The notes: generated from the letters alone by a model not told the origin. DNA of 30,391 nt from an uncultured Muribaculaceae bacterium (GCA_910579605.1 CAJTUG010000030.1:1-30391); one strand, 5' to 3'; positions 1-9,005 are shown, counted from the stretch's first letter. A program made the numbers and translations.

Positions 1-1166
1 AGAATTTCAGAAAAACTTTAGCGCCTGATGGTGTTGACGTATGGTTTCATGCGGCTTCTTTGGGCGAGTTTGAGCAAGCACGCCCACTCATAGAAGCTCT
101 GTTGGATCATATACCTGAAAAAAAGATTCTTTTGAGTTTTTTTTCTCCCTCAGGCTATGAGGTTCGTTGTAATTTCAATCCCAAAGTTGCTGTTGTTTAT
201 TTGCCTTTTGACACGCCAAGTCTTGTAGAAAGATTTTTGGAATTGGCATCACCTAAGATGGCAATTTTTGTAAAATACGAATTTTGGGCTAATTATCTTG
301 TTGCATTGAATAAGCGAGGAGTGCCGACATATATTATATCGTCGATATTCCGTGAGAGTCAGATTTTTTTCCGTCCTTGGGGTTCTATGTTCCGTCGGAT
401 GTTGCAAAATTTCACTCGTCTTTATGTACAAGATGAGAATTCTCGCCGTCTACTTGCTGGAATTGGGATAGATAAGGTTTCTGTAGCCGGAGATACCCGT
501 TTTGATCGTGTTACCTCAATAAAAAACAATTGTAAACCGGTAGTAGAGATTGAAACATTTCTTGCAAATGCTTCAGGTAGTCTCACATTGGTTTTTGGGA
601 GTTCTTGGGAAAAAGACGAGGAAATTTATATTCCCTGGCTTGCCAAGAACGAGGATGTGAAAGCTATTATAGCTCCACACGAATTTGATATGAACAGGCT
701 TTCGTTATTGCGGCGCAAGCTGGGGACAGACCGTACTATTCTTTTTTCGGATTATTTGAGGCTTTATCACAATAATCCTATGGCGGCTGCTCAAGCAGCA
801 AAAAGTTTGAAATATATTGTTATAGATAGTTTCGGGCTTTTGAGCTCGTTGTATCGGTTTGCCGATATTGCGTATATTGGCGGTGGTTTTGGTGCCGGAA
901 TACATAATATTAACGAAGCTGCTGTTTATGGAATACCTGTTGTTTTCGGCCCTAAACACCAGAAATTTAATGAGGCCCGCGCTCTTATAGCTTGTGGCGG
1001 AGGATTTTGTGTGGATTCCGCACAGGTATTTGACTCTGTTTTGGGGAAGCTTGCAACAGATAATTCTTTAAGGGAACAATCCGGGAAATCTGCAGGCTCC
1101 TATATACAAAAAAATATCGGGGCTACACCATTGATTATGAACGATATTTTTGGTTTGACGTTATAA
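1..1166 (+). CDS. waaA: 3-deoxy-D-manno-octulosonic acid (Kdo) transferase, 5' end cut by window edge
   Basis: Transfers Kdo from CMP-Kdo to lipid A precursor at the inner face of the cytoplasmic membrane (GT30, GT-B fold). The frame is open to the left edge (first complete codon at position 3). It reads WFHAASLGEFEQ, the family N-terminal motif whose Glu in the GE pair is the likely general base. The C-terminal donor half shows VFGSSWEKDEE, IAPHEFD, YIGGGFGAGIHNINEA and VFGPKHQKFNEA, all typical of WaaA. About 388 codons are present. The family usually has 400-430, so only the N-terminal membrane anchor and a few dozen residues are missing. Ends with TAA 25 bp before the ArgC-like gene on the same strand, so cotranscription is possible. 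A TTG at 60 is not the start, because the conserved motif begins upstream of it. Confidence 0.95.
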   Translation, partial: NFRKTLAPDGVDVWFHAASLGEFEQARPLIEALLDHIPEKKILLSFFSPSGYEVRCNFNPKVAVVYLPFDTPSLVERFLELASPKMAIFVKYEFWANYLVALNKRGVPTYIISSIFRESQIFFRPWGSMFRRMLQNFTRLYVQDENSRRLLAGIGIDKVSVAGDTRFDRVTSIKNNCKPVVEIETFLANASGSLTLVFGSSWEKDEEIYIPWLAKNEDVKAIIAPHEFDMNRLSLLRRKLGTDRTILFSDYLRLYHNNPMAAAQAAKSLKYIVIDSFGLLSSLYRFADIAYIGGGFGAGIHNINEAAVYGIPVVFGPKHQKFNEARALIACGGGFCVDSAQVFDSVLGKLATDNSLREQSGKSAGSYIQKNIGATPLIMNDIFGLTL

Positions 1167-1191
1167 ATATAAATATGCTCTCGCCTCTATC

Positions 1192-2088
1192 ATGATAAAA
1201 GTAGGAATATATGGCCCATGTCCAGGTGCCGACCCGTTAAGGAAACAATTATTACGCCTTCTGTTGCGTCATCCCGATGTAGACTTGCGTTTGGTGGCTT
1301 CGCCCGGTTCTTGGGGTATTCCCATAGCAGAACTCCATCCGGTATATGCAGGAGAAACGGATTTGAAACTTGAAAGGAATTTGGAACTTGAAGGTTTGGA
1401 TGTACTTTTTGTTATCGATGAGGAAAATTTACCAAAGGAAGCGCTTGATAAATTAAGCGTCGACAAAGATTTCAGAATCATAGTCTTGGGAAAAGCACCA
1501 GGGCTTTTGGCTGGAGATAATAATGAATTTGTCTACGGGCTTGCCGAATATAACAGAAAGGCTTTGGTGCGAGGAGCTCGTGCCGCAGTGTCGCCGTCTC
1601 CTGTTTCTATGCTTGTTGAGTTGGCTCTTTTTCCTTTGGCAAAGAATTGGGAACTTAAAGGAGATGTGGCCGGAATGGTGTCGCAGCCATCAGGAGTTAC
1701 CCCTCAGATAGATGAAGCGCTTCGGCTCTTAAAACAGATACAAACAGATTTTGAAGGGTCAATAAAGGTGAGACACGACGAACCGGCTCCTTATGGACGA
1801 TTGGATCTACATCTCAATCTTCCAACGTCTTTAAGTTTGGATGAGATAGAGAAAATCTATGAGGAAGCCTATGGTGACCATAATTTCGTTTATATGATAT
1901 CGGGTCGCGATGGTGTTGACGAGGACCTAAGAGGAAGCAACAAATGCCTGTTGCAGCTTTTCCGACGAGACGACAGGTTGTGTATAAACGCTTCAATGGA
2001 TATTCTCACAAAGGGACAGGCCGGTAACGCCGTGCATTTGATGAACTTGTTGTTTGGTCTTCACGAACGGACAGGTCTTTCTATTTGA
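1192..2088 (+). CDS. ArgC-like (N-acetyl-gamma-glutamyl-phosphate reductase family) protein lacking the catalytic Cys
   Basis: 298 aa. The N-terminus (VGIYGPCPGADPLRKQLL, then RLLLRHPDVDLRLVAS) follows the ArgC Rossmann start (VGIxGATGYTGxEL..LLxxHPxxE). The C-terminus (KGQAGNAVHLMNLLFGL) is the hallmark ArgC dimerisation-domain ending. At the position where ArgC carries the nucleophile (NPGCYPT) this protein reads SPSPVSM, so Cys is replaced by Pro, and the Rossmann glycine motif is also altered. True ArgC is about 310-350 aa; this is shorter. It therefore looks like a degenerate paralogue or pseudoenzyme, not a working arginine-pathway reductase. It sits 25 bp after waaA and ends 4 bp from the convergent radA stop. 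Reading frame is intact with no frameshift. Function unknown. Confidence 0.75.
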   Translation: MIKVGIYGPCPGADPLRKQLLRLLLRHPDVDLRLVASPGSWGIPIAELHPVYAGETDLKLERNLELEGLDVLFVIDEENLPKEALDKLSVDKDFRIIVLGKAPGLLAGDNNEFVYGLAEYNRKALVRGARAAVSPSPVSMLVELALFPLAKNWELKGDVAGMVSQPSGVTPQIDEALRLLKQIQTDFEGSIKVRHDEPAPYGRLDLHLNLPTSLSLDEIEKIYEEAYGDHNFVYMISGRDGVDEDLRGSNKCLLQLFRRDDRLCINASMDILTKGQAGNAVHLMNLLFGLHERTGLSI

Positions 2089-2092
2089 TTAT

Positions 2093-3451
2093 TTAGCCGA
2101 AAAGTACCCTGAAAGCATCAGATACCTTTGCAACTTCATGGATTCTTATATTTGCTTTAGATTTATCGTAGCCTTTTAAGTTTCCTTCTGGCACGAGAAT
2201 GTCGGTCATTCCGAGTTTCTCGGCTTCGCTAATGCGCTGTTCTATCCTCGTGACGGGTCTTATTTCGCCTGTGAGTCCTATTTCGCCTGCCATGCACCAA
2301 GTGCGTGGTATTGCCATATCTACATTGCTGGCCAAAATGGCTGCTATTACAGCAAGGTCAAGTGCAGGATCATTCACTTTAAGCCCTCCTGCTATATTGA
2401 GGAAGACATCTTTTTGACCTAATTTGAAGCCCACGCGCTTTTCCAATACTGCAAGCAGCATATTTACTCTCTTGCTGTCGAAACCTGTCACAGAGCGTTG
2501 AGGGGTGCCATATGCTGCAGTACTTACCAATGCCTGTACTTCTATGAGGAAGGGTCGTATTCCTTCTAATGTAACGCCAATTGAGCACCCCGAGAGTTCC
2601 TCTCCGTTTTGACCTAAGAGCATTTCGGATGGATTCTGAACTTCGCGTAGGCCTCGTTGGCACATTTCATAGATGCCTATTTCCGAGGTACTTCCAAAAC
2701 GGTTTTTTATACCACGAAGTAATCGGTACATGTATTGGCGGTCGCCTTCAAATTGAAGTACCGCATCTACAATGTGTTCAAGAACTTTTGGTCCTGCGAT
2801 AGACCCTTCTTTGTTTATGTGGCCAATGAGGAGAACTGGTACAGAACTTTCTTTTGCGTATTTAAGTAAAGAGGCTGCACACTCGCGAACCTGGCTGACG
2901 CTACCTGCCGAAGATTCAAGCGATTCCGAAGCGATTGTTTGGATGGAGTCTACTACGAGAATTTCGGGTTCGATATCGTCTATGTGGGAATAAATGTTTT
3001 CAAGAGAGGTTTCGCAAACGATGTAAAGATTGTCGCTCCCACGGCCAATTCGGTCGGCACGTAGTTTCAATTGAGTTGCGCTTTCTTCGCCGGAAACATA
3101 AAGGATCTTACGGTTTCTGATAGACAATAGATTTTGGAGTACCAATGTTGATTTGCCAATGCCTGGTTCGCCGCCAATGAGTACGATAGATCCTTTGACC
3201 AAACCGCCACCGAGCACTCGGTTGAGTTCTTCGGAAGGCATTGAAATGCGCGGCTCGTCGACTGCTTGAATTTGGTTTACCGCCCGTGGGCTTGATTTTG
3301 CACCACGGTTGATTCTTGTTTTTTGTGTGCCTGAGTTTACTTTTTCTTCTACCATGGTGTTCCATTCACCACAGGCAGGGCAGCGGCCAACCCATTTTGG
3401 AGAATCGGCTCCGCACGAATTGCAGAACCATATTGTTTTTTGCTTTGCCAT
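2093..3451 (-). CDS. radA: DNA repair protein RadA (Sms)
   Basis: 452 aa, full family length. RadA is a RecA-like ATPase/helicase that promotes branch migration of recombination intermediates in the cytoplasm. Visible in order: N-terminal C4 zinc finger (Cys10, Cys13, Cys24, Cys27); Walker A GGEPGIGKST near residue 92; Walker B ILVVDSIQT; the RadA-specific KNRFG motif near residue 250; and a C-terminal Lon-like S5 domain (DLAVIAAILAS, GEIGLTGEIRPV). The start is an ATG at 3451-3449. The gene lies 6 bp behind the TrmH gene and is the last gene of a three-gene minus-strand operon. Its stop is 4 bp from the convergent ArgC-like stop. Confidence 0.98.
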   Translation of the reverse strand: MAKQKTIWFCNSCGADSPKWVGRCPACGEWNTMVEEKVNSGTQKTRINRGAKSSPRAVNQIQAVDEPRISMPSEELNRVLGGGLVKGSIVLIGGEPGIGKSTLVLQNLLSIRNRKILYVSGEESATQLKLRADRIGRGSDNLYIVCETSLENIYSHIDDIEPEILVVDSIQTIASESLESSAGSVSQVRECAASLLKYAKESSVPVLLIGHINKEGSIAGPKVLEHIVDAVLQFEGDRQYMYRLLRGIKNRFGSTSEIGIYEMCQRGLREVQNPSEMLLGQNGEELSGCSIGVTLEGIRPFLIEVQALVSTAAYGTPQRSVTGFDSKRVNMLLAVLEKRVGFKLGQKDVFLNIAGGLKVNDPALDLAVIAAILASNVDMAIPRTWCMAGEIGLTGEIRPVTRIEQRISEAEKLGMTDILVPEGNLKGYDKSKANIRIHEVAKVSDAFRVLFG

Positions 3452-3457
3452 ATAGTT

Positions 3458-4216
3458 CTAAAATTGTCTGCTCCGAAACTGCGAGAGAGCTATTGCTGTG
3501 GCAGTTGCCACATTTAGGCTTTCTGAAGTTGGTTCAAAAGGAGGCCACGAAGGGATTGTTAGGCGTCTGTTTACCTTATTCTCTATTTCTGGGCTTATTC
3601 CACGTCCTTCGTTTCCCATTATGAGCACTCCTGATGTTTCAAGTTTTTCGGTGTATATGTTTGCCCCGTCTAAGAATGTGCCGTAGATGGGTGTGCTTGG
3701 TGGGAGCGAGGTTAAAAAAAGTTCTAAAGAGGTGTAGATAATCTTAACCCGAGCCAAGGCACCCATTGTTGCTTGTACGGTTTTAGGATTGAATGCATCA
3801 ACTGTTTCGTGGCTCGCTACGATAGTTTTGACACCCATCCAGTCGCAGGTGCGTATAATAGTACCTAAGTTGCCTGGGTCTTGAATGGTGTCTAAAGCCA
3901 ATACGAGTTTGTCTGCCTTTGGCAAGCAATCTCCGGAAATTTCCGGCAACTCGAAAAATGCGATGACCGGCGGAGTATTTTGGAGTCTTGTCAGCAGAGA
4001 TAATTCGTGCCCACCGACAATTGTCGTTTTAACATCGGGGTGTTGTTCTGCCCATTCCTTTCCAGAGAAAATATGGCGAGGCCTAAACGCCGGCAACAGG
4101 TCACATACGCATTTTGTGCCTTCAGCAACAAACAATCCAGTGCGTTTACGTCCCTTGGGTGTATCAAGCGAAGCCAGATCTTTTATCAGGCGTTTAGTGA
4201 GCAATGGTTCTGTCAT
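3458..4216 (-). CDS. TrmH/SpoU-family 2'-O-ribose RNA methyltransferase
   Basis: 252 aa from the ATG at 4216. An in-frame TTG at 4219 extends it by one residue, but the ATG is more likely. SPOUT-class SAM-dependent methyltransferase acting on the ribose 2'-OH of rRNA or tRNA. The N-terminal substrate-binding segment has RLIKDLASL and GLFVAEGTK. The C-terminal catalytic knot shows the three SpoU motifs: DTIQDPGNLGTIIRTCDWMG, LIMGNEGRGIS, and SLNVATATAIAL. The exact target nucleotide cannot be told (RlmB-like 23S rRNA or another site). It lies between the acyl-CoA ligase gene (8 bp upstream from this ATG) and radA (6 bp downstream), so it is translated from the same message. Confidence 0.93.
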   Translation of the reverse strand: MTEPLLTKRLIKDLASLDTPKGRKRTGLFVAEGTKCVCDLLPAFRPRHIFSGKEWAEQHPDVKTTIVGGHELSLLTRLQNTPPVIAFFELPEISGDCLPKADKLVLALDTIQDPGNLGTIIRTCDWMGVKTIVASHETVDAFNPKTVQATMGALARVKIIYTSLELFLTSLPPSTPIYGTFLDGANIYTEKLETSGVLIMGNEGRGISPEIENKVNRRLTIPSWPPFEPTSESLNVATATAIALSQFRSRQF

Positions 4217-4224
4217 CAAGTTGA

Positions 4225-5880
4225 TTAATGCTGGTATAAGTATCGCTTGATAGAACGCTTTGGCGTTTTCTCAAACTCTTCTTCAAAAATCTTATAATCT
4301 TTAATCTTGCTGTAGTCGGGAAGTTCAGGATTAAGTTTGTCTATATTCTGTTTCATTATATCTTGTAGCTCTGTCATAGAAATTCCTTGATGGGATGCCG
4401 TTTCAATGTCGGGATGTATGAGGGCTACAAGTTTGCCGTCCTTGTCTACAACGAGAGACTCTGCAACATATGGCATGTTGTTGAGGAGTTGTTCTATTTC
4501 TTCAGGATAGATATTTTGTCCGGAAGGACCAAGAATCATGTTTTTATCGCGGCCACGGATGTAGATATATCCGTCTTCGTCTACGTTGCATATGTCTCCT
4601 GTGTTCATCCAATCGTCTTTGAAAGCGGCTTTTGTCGCATCGGGATTCTTGTAATATCCTTGCATCACATTATCGCCTTTTACCCATAGAACGCCAGGGG
4701 TCTCAGCTGGATTTGCTGAGTCGACTTTGATTTGCATCCTCTCCACTATCTTGCCGCAAGATCCTGGACGTTGTTTGTCCCATTCCATGTATGAGATAAG
4801 CGGAGCGCATTCTGTCATCCCGTATCCCACAGTAAACGGGAATTTGATGCGTCGCAAGAATGTTTCTACGTCTTTATTGAGGCCTGCTCCACCTATGATA
4901 AGCTGGTTGAGCTGACCGCCAAAAGTTTGTTCAAGTTGGTCTTTTATTTTTCCGTAAAGCTTGTCGTCGACCATTGGTATATGGGTGAGGAGTTTCATCC
5001 ATGGTTTCTCAAGCAACGGGAAAATGCGAGTTTTCACTATTTTCTCGATTATAAGCGGTACGCTCACTATTAGCTTGGGGCGTACCTGCGCAAAGGCTTC
5101 CATTATAATCTTTGGAGAAGGTGTGCGTGTGAGGAAATAAACATGACAACCCCTCACGAAAGAATTCATAAGCTCTATCATGAGGCCAAACATGTGGGCC
5201 AATGGGAGCATGCTCACCATTCCGTCGCCTGCTTTCAGGAAAGTGAGGCGTTCTACATAGAACCTGATATTAGACCATAGGTTCAAGTAGCTTATCATTA
5301 CACCTTTGGAGAATCCTGTAGATCCTGACGTATAGTTTATTATTGCCAAGTCGTTAAGATTATCATCTGGATAATCTACGTTTTCTGGTGTGAATCTTTC
5401 TGGGTATTTCTCGCCGAAAAGTTTGTTTAGGTTTTCGCGTGCTTTTGTTAGCTTTTGGTTGCGGGAGAAAAGTAATGAATAGTCGTTTATGAGAATAGCC
5501 CCTTGTATGCTTTTCATTGTTTCCGGATCAAGATTCTCCCAAGTAGAAGAATCTGCAAAAAACAACTTTGCGTCGCAATGGTTGACGAGGTGATGTATAG
5601 TGTCGGCTTTGAAATCGTGAAGTATTGGTACTGCCACCGCGCCATATGTTATGGTGGCTAAGAACGCGATAGCCCATTGAGAGCAGTTTTTGCCGCAAAG
5701 GGCTATTTTATCGCCTTTTTTAAGCCCGGCGTTTTCGTAAAGTAAATGCAGTTTTGCAATTTTACGTGCAACGTCGCGGTATTGGAACGATTGGCCTTTG
5801 AAATCGGTGAGAGCGAGTTCCTCCCAATTGTCGCGAATGGCTTGGCGGATGTATGGTCCTAAGCTGTTGTATTGTTCCAT
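4225..5880 (-). CDS. AMP-binding long-chain fatty acid-CoA ligase
   Basis: 551 aa member of the ANL adenylate-forming superfamily. It activates a carboxylic acid with ATP and CoA, most likely a long-chain fatty acid, at the cytoplasmic membrane face. Motifs: phosphate-binding loop INYTSGSTGFSKGVM around residue 185, GYGMTECAP (adenine/acyl site), MNTGDI hinge region, and GPSGQNIYPEEIE. The C-terminal TPKRSIKRYLY supplies the adenylation lysine. Family length is typical. First gene of the minus-strand operon with trmH-like and radA. A near-consensus promoter lies 24 bp upstream of the ATG. Exact chain-length preference cannot be read from sequence. Confidence 0.9.
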   Translation of the reverse strand: MEQYNSLGPYIRQAIRDNWEELALTDFKGQSFQYRDVARKIAKLHLLYENAGLKKGDKIALCGKNCSQWAIAFLATITYGAVAVPILHDFKADTIHHLVNHCDAKLFFADSSTWENLDPETMKSIQGAILINDYSLLFSRNQKLTKARENLNKLFGEKYPERFTPENVDYPDDNLNDLAIINYTSGSTGFSKGVMISYLNLWSNIRFYVERLTFLKAGDGMVSMLPLAHMFGLMIELMNSFVRGCHVYFLTRTPSPKIIMEAFAQVRPKLIVSVPLIIEKIVKTRIFPLLEKPWMKLLTHIPMVDDKLYGKIKDQLEQTFGGQLNQLIIGGAGLNKDVETFLRRIKFPFTVGYGMTECAPLISYMEWDKQRPGSCGKIVERMQIKVDSANPAETPGVLWVKGDNVMQGYYKNPDATKAAFKDDWMNTGDICNVDEDGYIYIRGRDKNMILGPSGQNIYPEEIEQLLNNMPYVAESLVVDKDGKLVALIHPDIETASHQGISMTELQDIMKQNIDKLNPELPDYSKIKDYKIFEEEFEKTPKRSIKRYLYQH

Positions 5881-5903
5881 AATGTGGAATGTATTTTAGA
5901 ATG

Positions 5904-5934
5904 CAAAAATAATAAAAAAAGAGGATAACTCAAA
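5904..5934 (-). promoter_or_regulatory. Bacteroidetes-type promoter for the acyl-CoA ligase-trmH-radA operon
   Basis: On the minus strand a TTTG (-33 box, 5934-5931) is followed after exactly 19 nt by TATTTTTG (-7 box TAnnTTTG, 5911-5904). Both match the Bacteroides consensus fully. The predicted transcription start is about 5897, which leaves a leader of only about 17 nt before the ATG at 5880. Confidence 0.7.
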
Positions 5935-5958
5935 CTATATGCACTAAAAGTGTAGTTT
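5932..5958. repeat. Inverted repeat overlapping the acyl-CoA ligase promoter -33 box
   Basis: AAACTA (5932-5937) pairs with TAGTTT (5953-5958) and CACT (5942-5945) pairs with AGTG (5949-5952), with a 4-nt bulge on the left and an AAA loop. It overlaps the -33 box. It could be an operator for the ligase operon or a weak terminator for the regulator gene that ends at 6024. The nearest minus-strand T run (5920-5914) lies more than 10 nt beyond the stem, so a canonical terminator is unlikely. Confidence 0.4.
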
Positions 5959-6023
5959 TGTATAAATTTGTTGTTGAGTCATCGTTGATATTTCAAACAA
6001 TTTGCACTCTGCGGTGGTTCAGC

Positions 6024-8945
6024 CTATTGCGACTCTTGATTTTGGTTTTCGGCCTTGAAATCAATCAGGAATTGTACGAGCGACTGGTCTGCTGGCAATG
6101 CGAATTTTTTACGGAGTCTGTAGCGTGCGGTTTCCACGCCTCTCACTGAAATGTTTGTGACCTTGGATATTTCTTTAGTTGATAGATTCATCCTGAGGAA
6201 TGCGCAGAATTTGAGGTCGGAAGCGGTGAGGCTTGGGTATTGTTTTCGTAAATTGCGGAAAAAATGCTCGTGTATAAGGTCAAAATTGCGCTCAAAGATG
6301 TCCCAGAAAACGCTGTTATCTCCTTCAGTTCTAGAGATGTCTCGAAGAACTCTTTCTGCTTCGGAAGATGTGTTGCCTTTTTTTCTCAAGTCGGAAAGTG
6401 AGGCTCGCATATTTTCCACTGCTTGTTCGCGGGCATATGCGCCAAGTGCCATAGTCGCGAGTTCTTTGCTTTTGGAGCTGAGCTCGTTTTGCAGGAGACG
6501 GCGTTGTTGTTCGGCGATTATAAGTTCTTGTTCGTGTATCTGGAGGTCTTGTTTGGCCTTTGCTGCATCAAATTCCCGTTGTCTCCGTTTCATTGATATT
6601 CGTGTATTGAATATGGCGATCACATATACGAGGGCGGCAAAAATAGCAATATATAGACATATGGCCCACCATTTTAGAGGCCATGGCTTTGGGATAGAGA
6701 ATGAATAGTCAAAACCGTCTATCTCCAACCCGTTTATGTCTGTAACTCCGCAGTGTAGAACATGTTTGCCGCTGCGCAAAATTGGGAAAGACATTGACGG
6801 ATGTGTTGTGAGGGTGTCTATGTCTTCATAACCGTTTGTCAATGTATAATGAAATCTCAGGGGAGCGTGGTTGTAGTTTGGATAAGATAGCAGGACACTT
6901 AGATTTGAAGCTTCCAGAACAGGATTTCGCTGAGGGGTAAGAGGCAGCCGGGTCATCTTTCCGTGTATATCTAATGCACCGATAGAATGTATTTTCAAAT
7001 TGTATCTTTCTGTGCTGTCGGGCAACGAATTAATATCTATTTTGCCGACCCCTTCACTTAAGGTGAAAAGACAAATGCCGTTTCCCAAATGTGTTATGCT
7101 GCAATTGTCTCCATTAGACATTCGTGGAAATATTGCCATTGGGATAGTTTGGATAACCTTGTATTTGTCGTTTTTGTATTCAATGAGACAATAATTTTTA
7201 GAAGTTGCCAACCAAAAATGATCGTCATCGACTGTCTCTGCAGATTTAGCACCTCTGAGCAGGGGAAGCTCGTTGTTGAGCTTATGGAAAGGTTCGAAGG
7301 AGTTTGAAGTTTCGTTGAATGTGTAAAAGGTGTTTGCTTGAGAGAACACCACTTTACCTCTTATTTTCATTACAAAGCAAGCTTTACCGATACTGTCTTC
7401 GGTAATGTTTTTGTAAAAATCTTTTTTGGAAATGGATTTGAAATCAGAAGATATCTTACATCTGTAAATACCATTGGTGAGGTGTGTGGCCCATAATGTA
7501 CCGTCGTTGTCTATTTCTATTTGTCTGACCGGTGCGTCCAATCCCTTTACATCGTGACGATATTCCCATTTTCCTGTAGTTTGATCTAATGTGTAGAGCT
7601 GGAGAGGGTAGTACGATGATTGCAGCAATATCTCGTGTCTATGGATAGTTCCATGTTTAATATCAGTACCACTGAATGGCATATTGGTTACATTACCGTC
7701 GTTGTCCAGAATAATAGTTTGGTCGTTGCCTCCAACAAAAGTTTGTTTCCCGATAGTTCTTACGCACCAGTTTTGGCCTTTTGTACCAGGGAAAATATGG
7801 AATCCTTCATTTGGCGAGAAAGTATAGCATCCTTGGTTTGTTGCAATTAGCATCTGTTTGTTGTGGGCACCAATTGAATACCCCATGCCTATATACGGAT
7901 CGTTTTGGTTTGGCCGCAAGATTGAGAACGGACTTCCGAAATGTATGAGTGAAATCCCATCGTCTAATGTTGCCCATATGTTCCCGTTTCTGTCGCATGT
8001 CATGCCTAAGACAGAATTATTTTGCAACCCATTGTAAATATTGTAGTGCCCTAATTTATGCCCGTTTTTGTCTATTCTGAAAATCCCATTACCCACACTG
8101 CCAACGAATATAGAACTGTCCTTGCCGCAGATTACCCGGTTTATTCGGCTGTTGCCAAGTTCTTTATCTATTTCAGTTGGGAATGGTACAGGTCTTCCTT
8201 TTGTAACCTTGAAAATAAGGTGGTCTTGTGTAAACAGCAAAGATCCGTCGGGTATTTCATGTTCGTCGCCACCCGGGGCAGGGAGAATCGCCATTATATG
8301 GCTGCCATATAGCTTTTTGTGCCAATAGAGTCTCCAGCCGCCGTTTTCAAATCTATAAAAGCCTCCATTTGTACGTTGGGCGAATAATTCTCTGCCAACC
8401 CTATAACTCATCAATGGTTTCATAGAACCATCTCCATCGGTATCTGGCCTGTCTCTTATATCTCTCGGTAGGGTCAATGTTTTATCGGTTATTGTATTAT
8501 ACGTAAAAACATTGGAGAAGCTTTGGAAAATTATCCTGTCGTCTAATTTGGAAATATTCCATATTTCTTCATTTTCAAGTTTTATGCCCTGACGCCCGGT
8601 GGCGAGAGATGTATAACGCAAATGGCCGTCCTCGTTTTCTTGGAAATAGCCAAAGTCCTCAAATGTACCCACATATATTCTGTCATCGTCGGTAAATACG
8701 GATCGAACGATAGTCGAGCCGGGTAGCGAAAACATTTCCCAAGTATATCCGTCGTATCTAAGTAATCCACTGTTGTTGCCGAAATAGCATATGCCGTCTT
8801 TGTCTTGTGCAACACACCAGTTTTGTAATTGTCCGTTATAATCACTGTCGGAATAATTTGTAATGACAGGTTCAAAGTCTTGTGCTGCATATACCCTAAA
8901 GGCACAAAGCAAAAGAACAGTGAGGCATATTTGAAGGAGTTTCAT
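6024..8945 (-). CDS. Membrane-spanning LuxR-type transcriptional regulator with periplasmic propeller and Y_Y_Y domain
   Basis: 973 aa. Signal peptide (residues 1 to about 21, ending VYAAQ). Then a long periplasmic sensor with repeats of the two-component-regulator propeller type (for example DKDGICYFGNNSGLLRYDG, DRNGNIWATLDDGISLIHFG). A Y_Y_Y-type immunoglobulin-like domain follows (about 700-752), then one transmembrane helix (about 759-779). Next comes a charged coiled coil (about 785-840) and a C-terminal LuxR-type helix-turn-helix (about 906-965: LTASDLKFCAFL, STKEISKVTNISVRGVETA). No histidine kinase, ATPase or receiver domain is present, so it is not a hybrid two-component system. It should signal directly from periplasm to DNA, as SusR-type regulators do. 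Divergent from susC across a 443-bp intergenic region, so it is the likely local PUL regulator. Confidence 0.9.
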   Translation of the reverse strand: MKLLQICLTVLLLCAFRVYAAQDFEPVITNYSDSDYNGQLQNWCVAQDKDGICYFGNNSGLLRYDGYTWEMFSLPGSTIVRSVFTDDDRIYVGTFEDFGYFQENEDGHLRYTSLATGRQGIKLENEEIWNISKLDDRIIFQSFSNVFTYNTITDKTLTLPRDIRDRPDTDGDGSMKPLMSYRVGRELFAQRTNGGFYRFENGGWRLYWHKKLYGSHIMAILPAPGGDEHEIPDGSLLFTQDHLIFKVTKGRPVPFPTEIDKELGNSRINRVICGKDSSIFVGSVGNGIFRIDKNGHKLGHYNIYNGLQNNSVLGMTCDRNGNIWATLDDGISLIHFGSPFSILRPNQNDPYIGMGYSIGAHNKQMLIATNQGCYTFSPNEGFHIFPGTKGQNWCVRTIGKQTFVGGNDQTIILDNDGNVTNMPFSGTDIKHGTIHRHEILLQSSYYPLQLYTLDQTTGKWEYRHDVKGLDAPVRQIEIDNDGTLWATHLTNGIYRCKISSDFKSISKKDFYKNITEDSIGKACFVMKIRGKVVFSQANTFYTFNETSNSFEPFHKLNNELPLLRGAKSAETVDDDHFWLATSKNYCLIEYKNDKYKVIQTIPMAIFPRMSNGDNCSITHLGNGICLFTLSEGVGKIDINSLPDSTERYNLKIHSIGALDIHGKMTRLPLTPQRNPVLEASNLSVLLSYPNYNHAPLRFHYTLTNGYEDIDTLTTHPSMSFPILRSGKHVLHCGVTDINGLEIDGFDYSFSIPKPWPLKWWAICLYIAIFAALVYVIAIFNTRISMKRRQREFDAAKAKQDLQIHEQELIIAEQQRRLLQNELSSKSKELATMALGAYAREQAVENMRASLSDLRKKGNTSSEAERVLRDISRTEGDNSVFWDIFERNFDLIHEHFFRNLRKQYPSLTASDLKFCAFLRMNLSTKEISKVTNISVRGVETARYRLRKKFALPADQSLVQFLIDFKAENQNQESQ

Positions 8946-9005
8946 GGTTAGGTAAGGGATTTCTCACGAGATAAGTCTCGGAAGACTTGCAATTTTTTAA
9001 CGCTG

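Noticed and set aside
60..62. TTG at 60 as the start of waaA
   Set aside because: The frame is open upstream and encodes the conserved WFHAASLGE motif, so the gene is cut by the window edge and does not start here.
6151..6708. 185-codon plus-strand frame opposite the regulator's coiled coil and HTH
   Set aside because: It is antisense to the coiled-coil and LuxR HTH region; its Ser/Arg/Cys-rich content is what the reverse of such a region gives.
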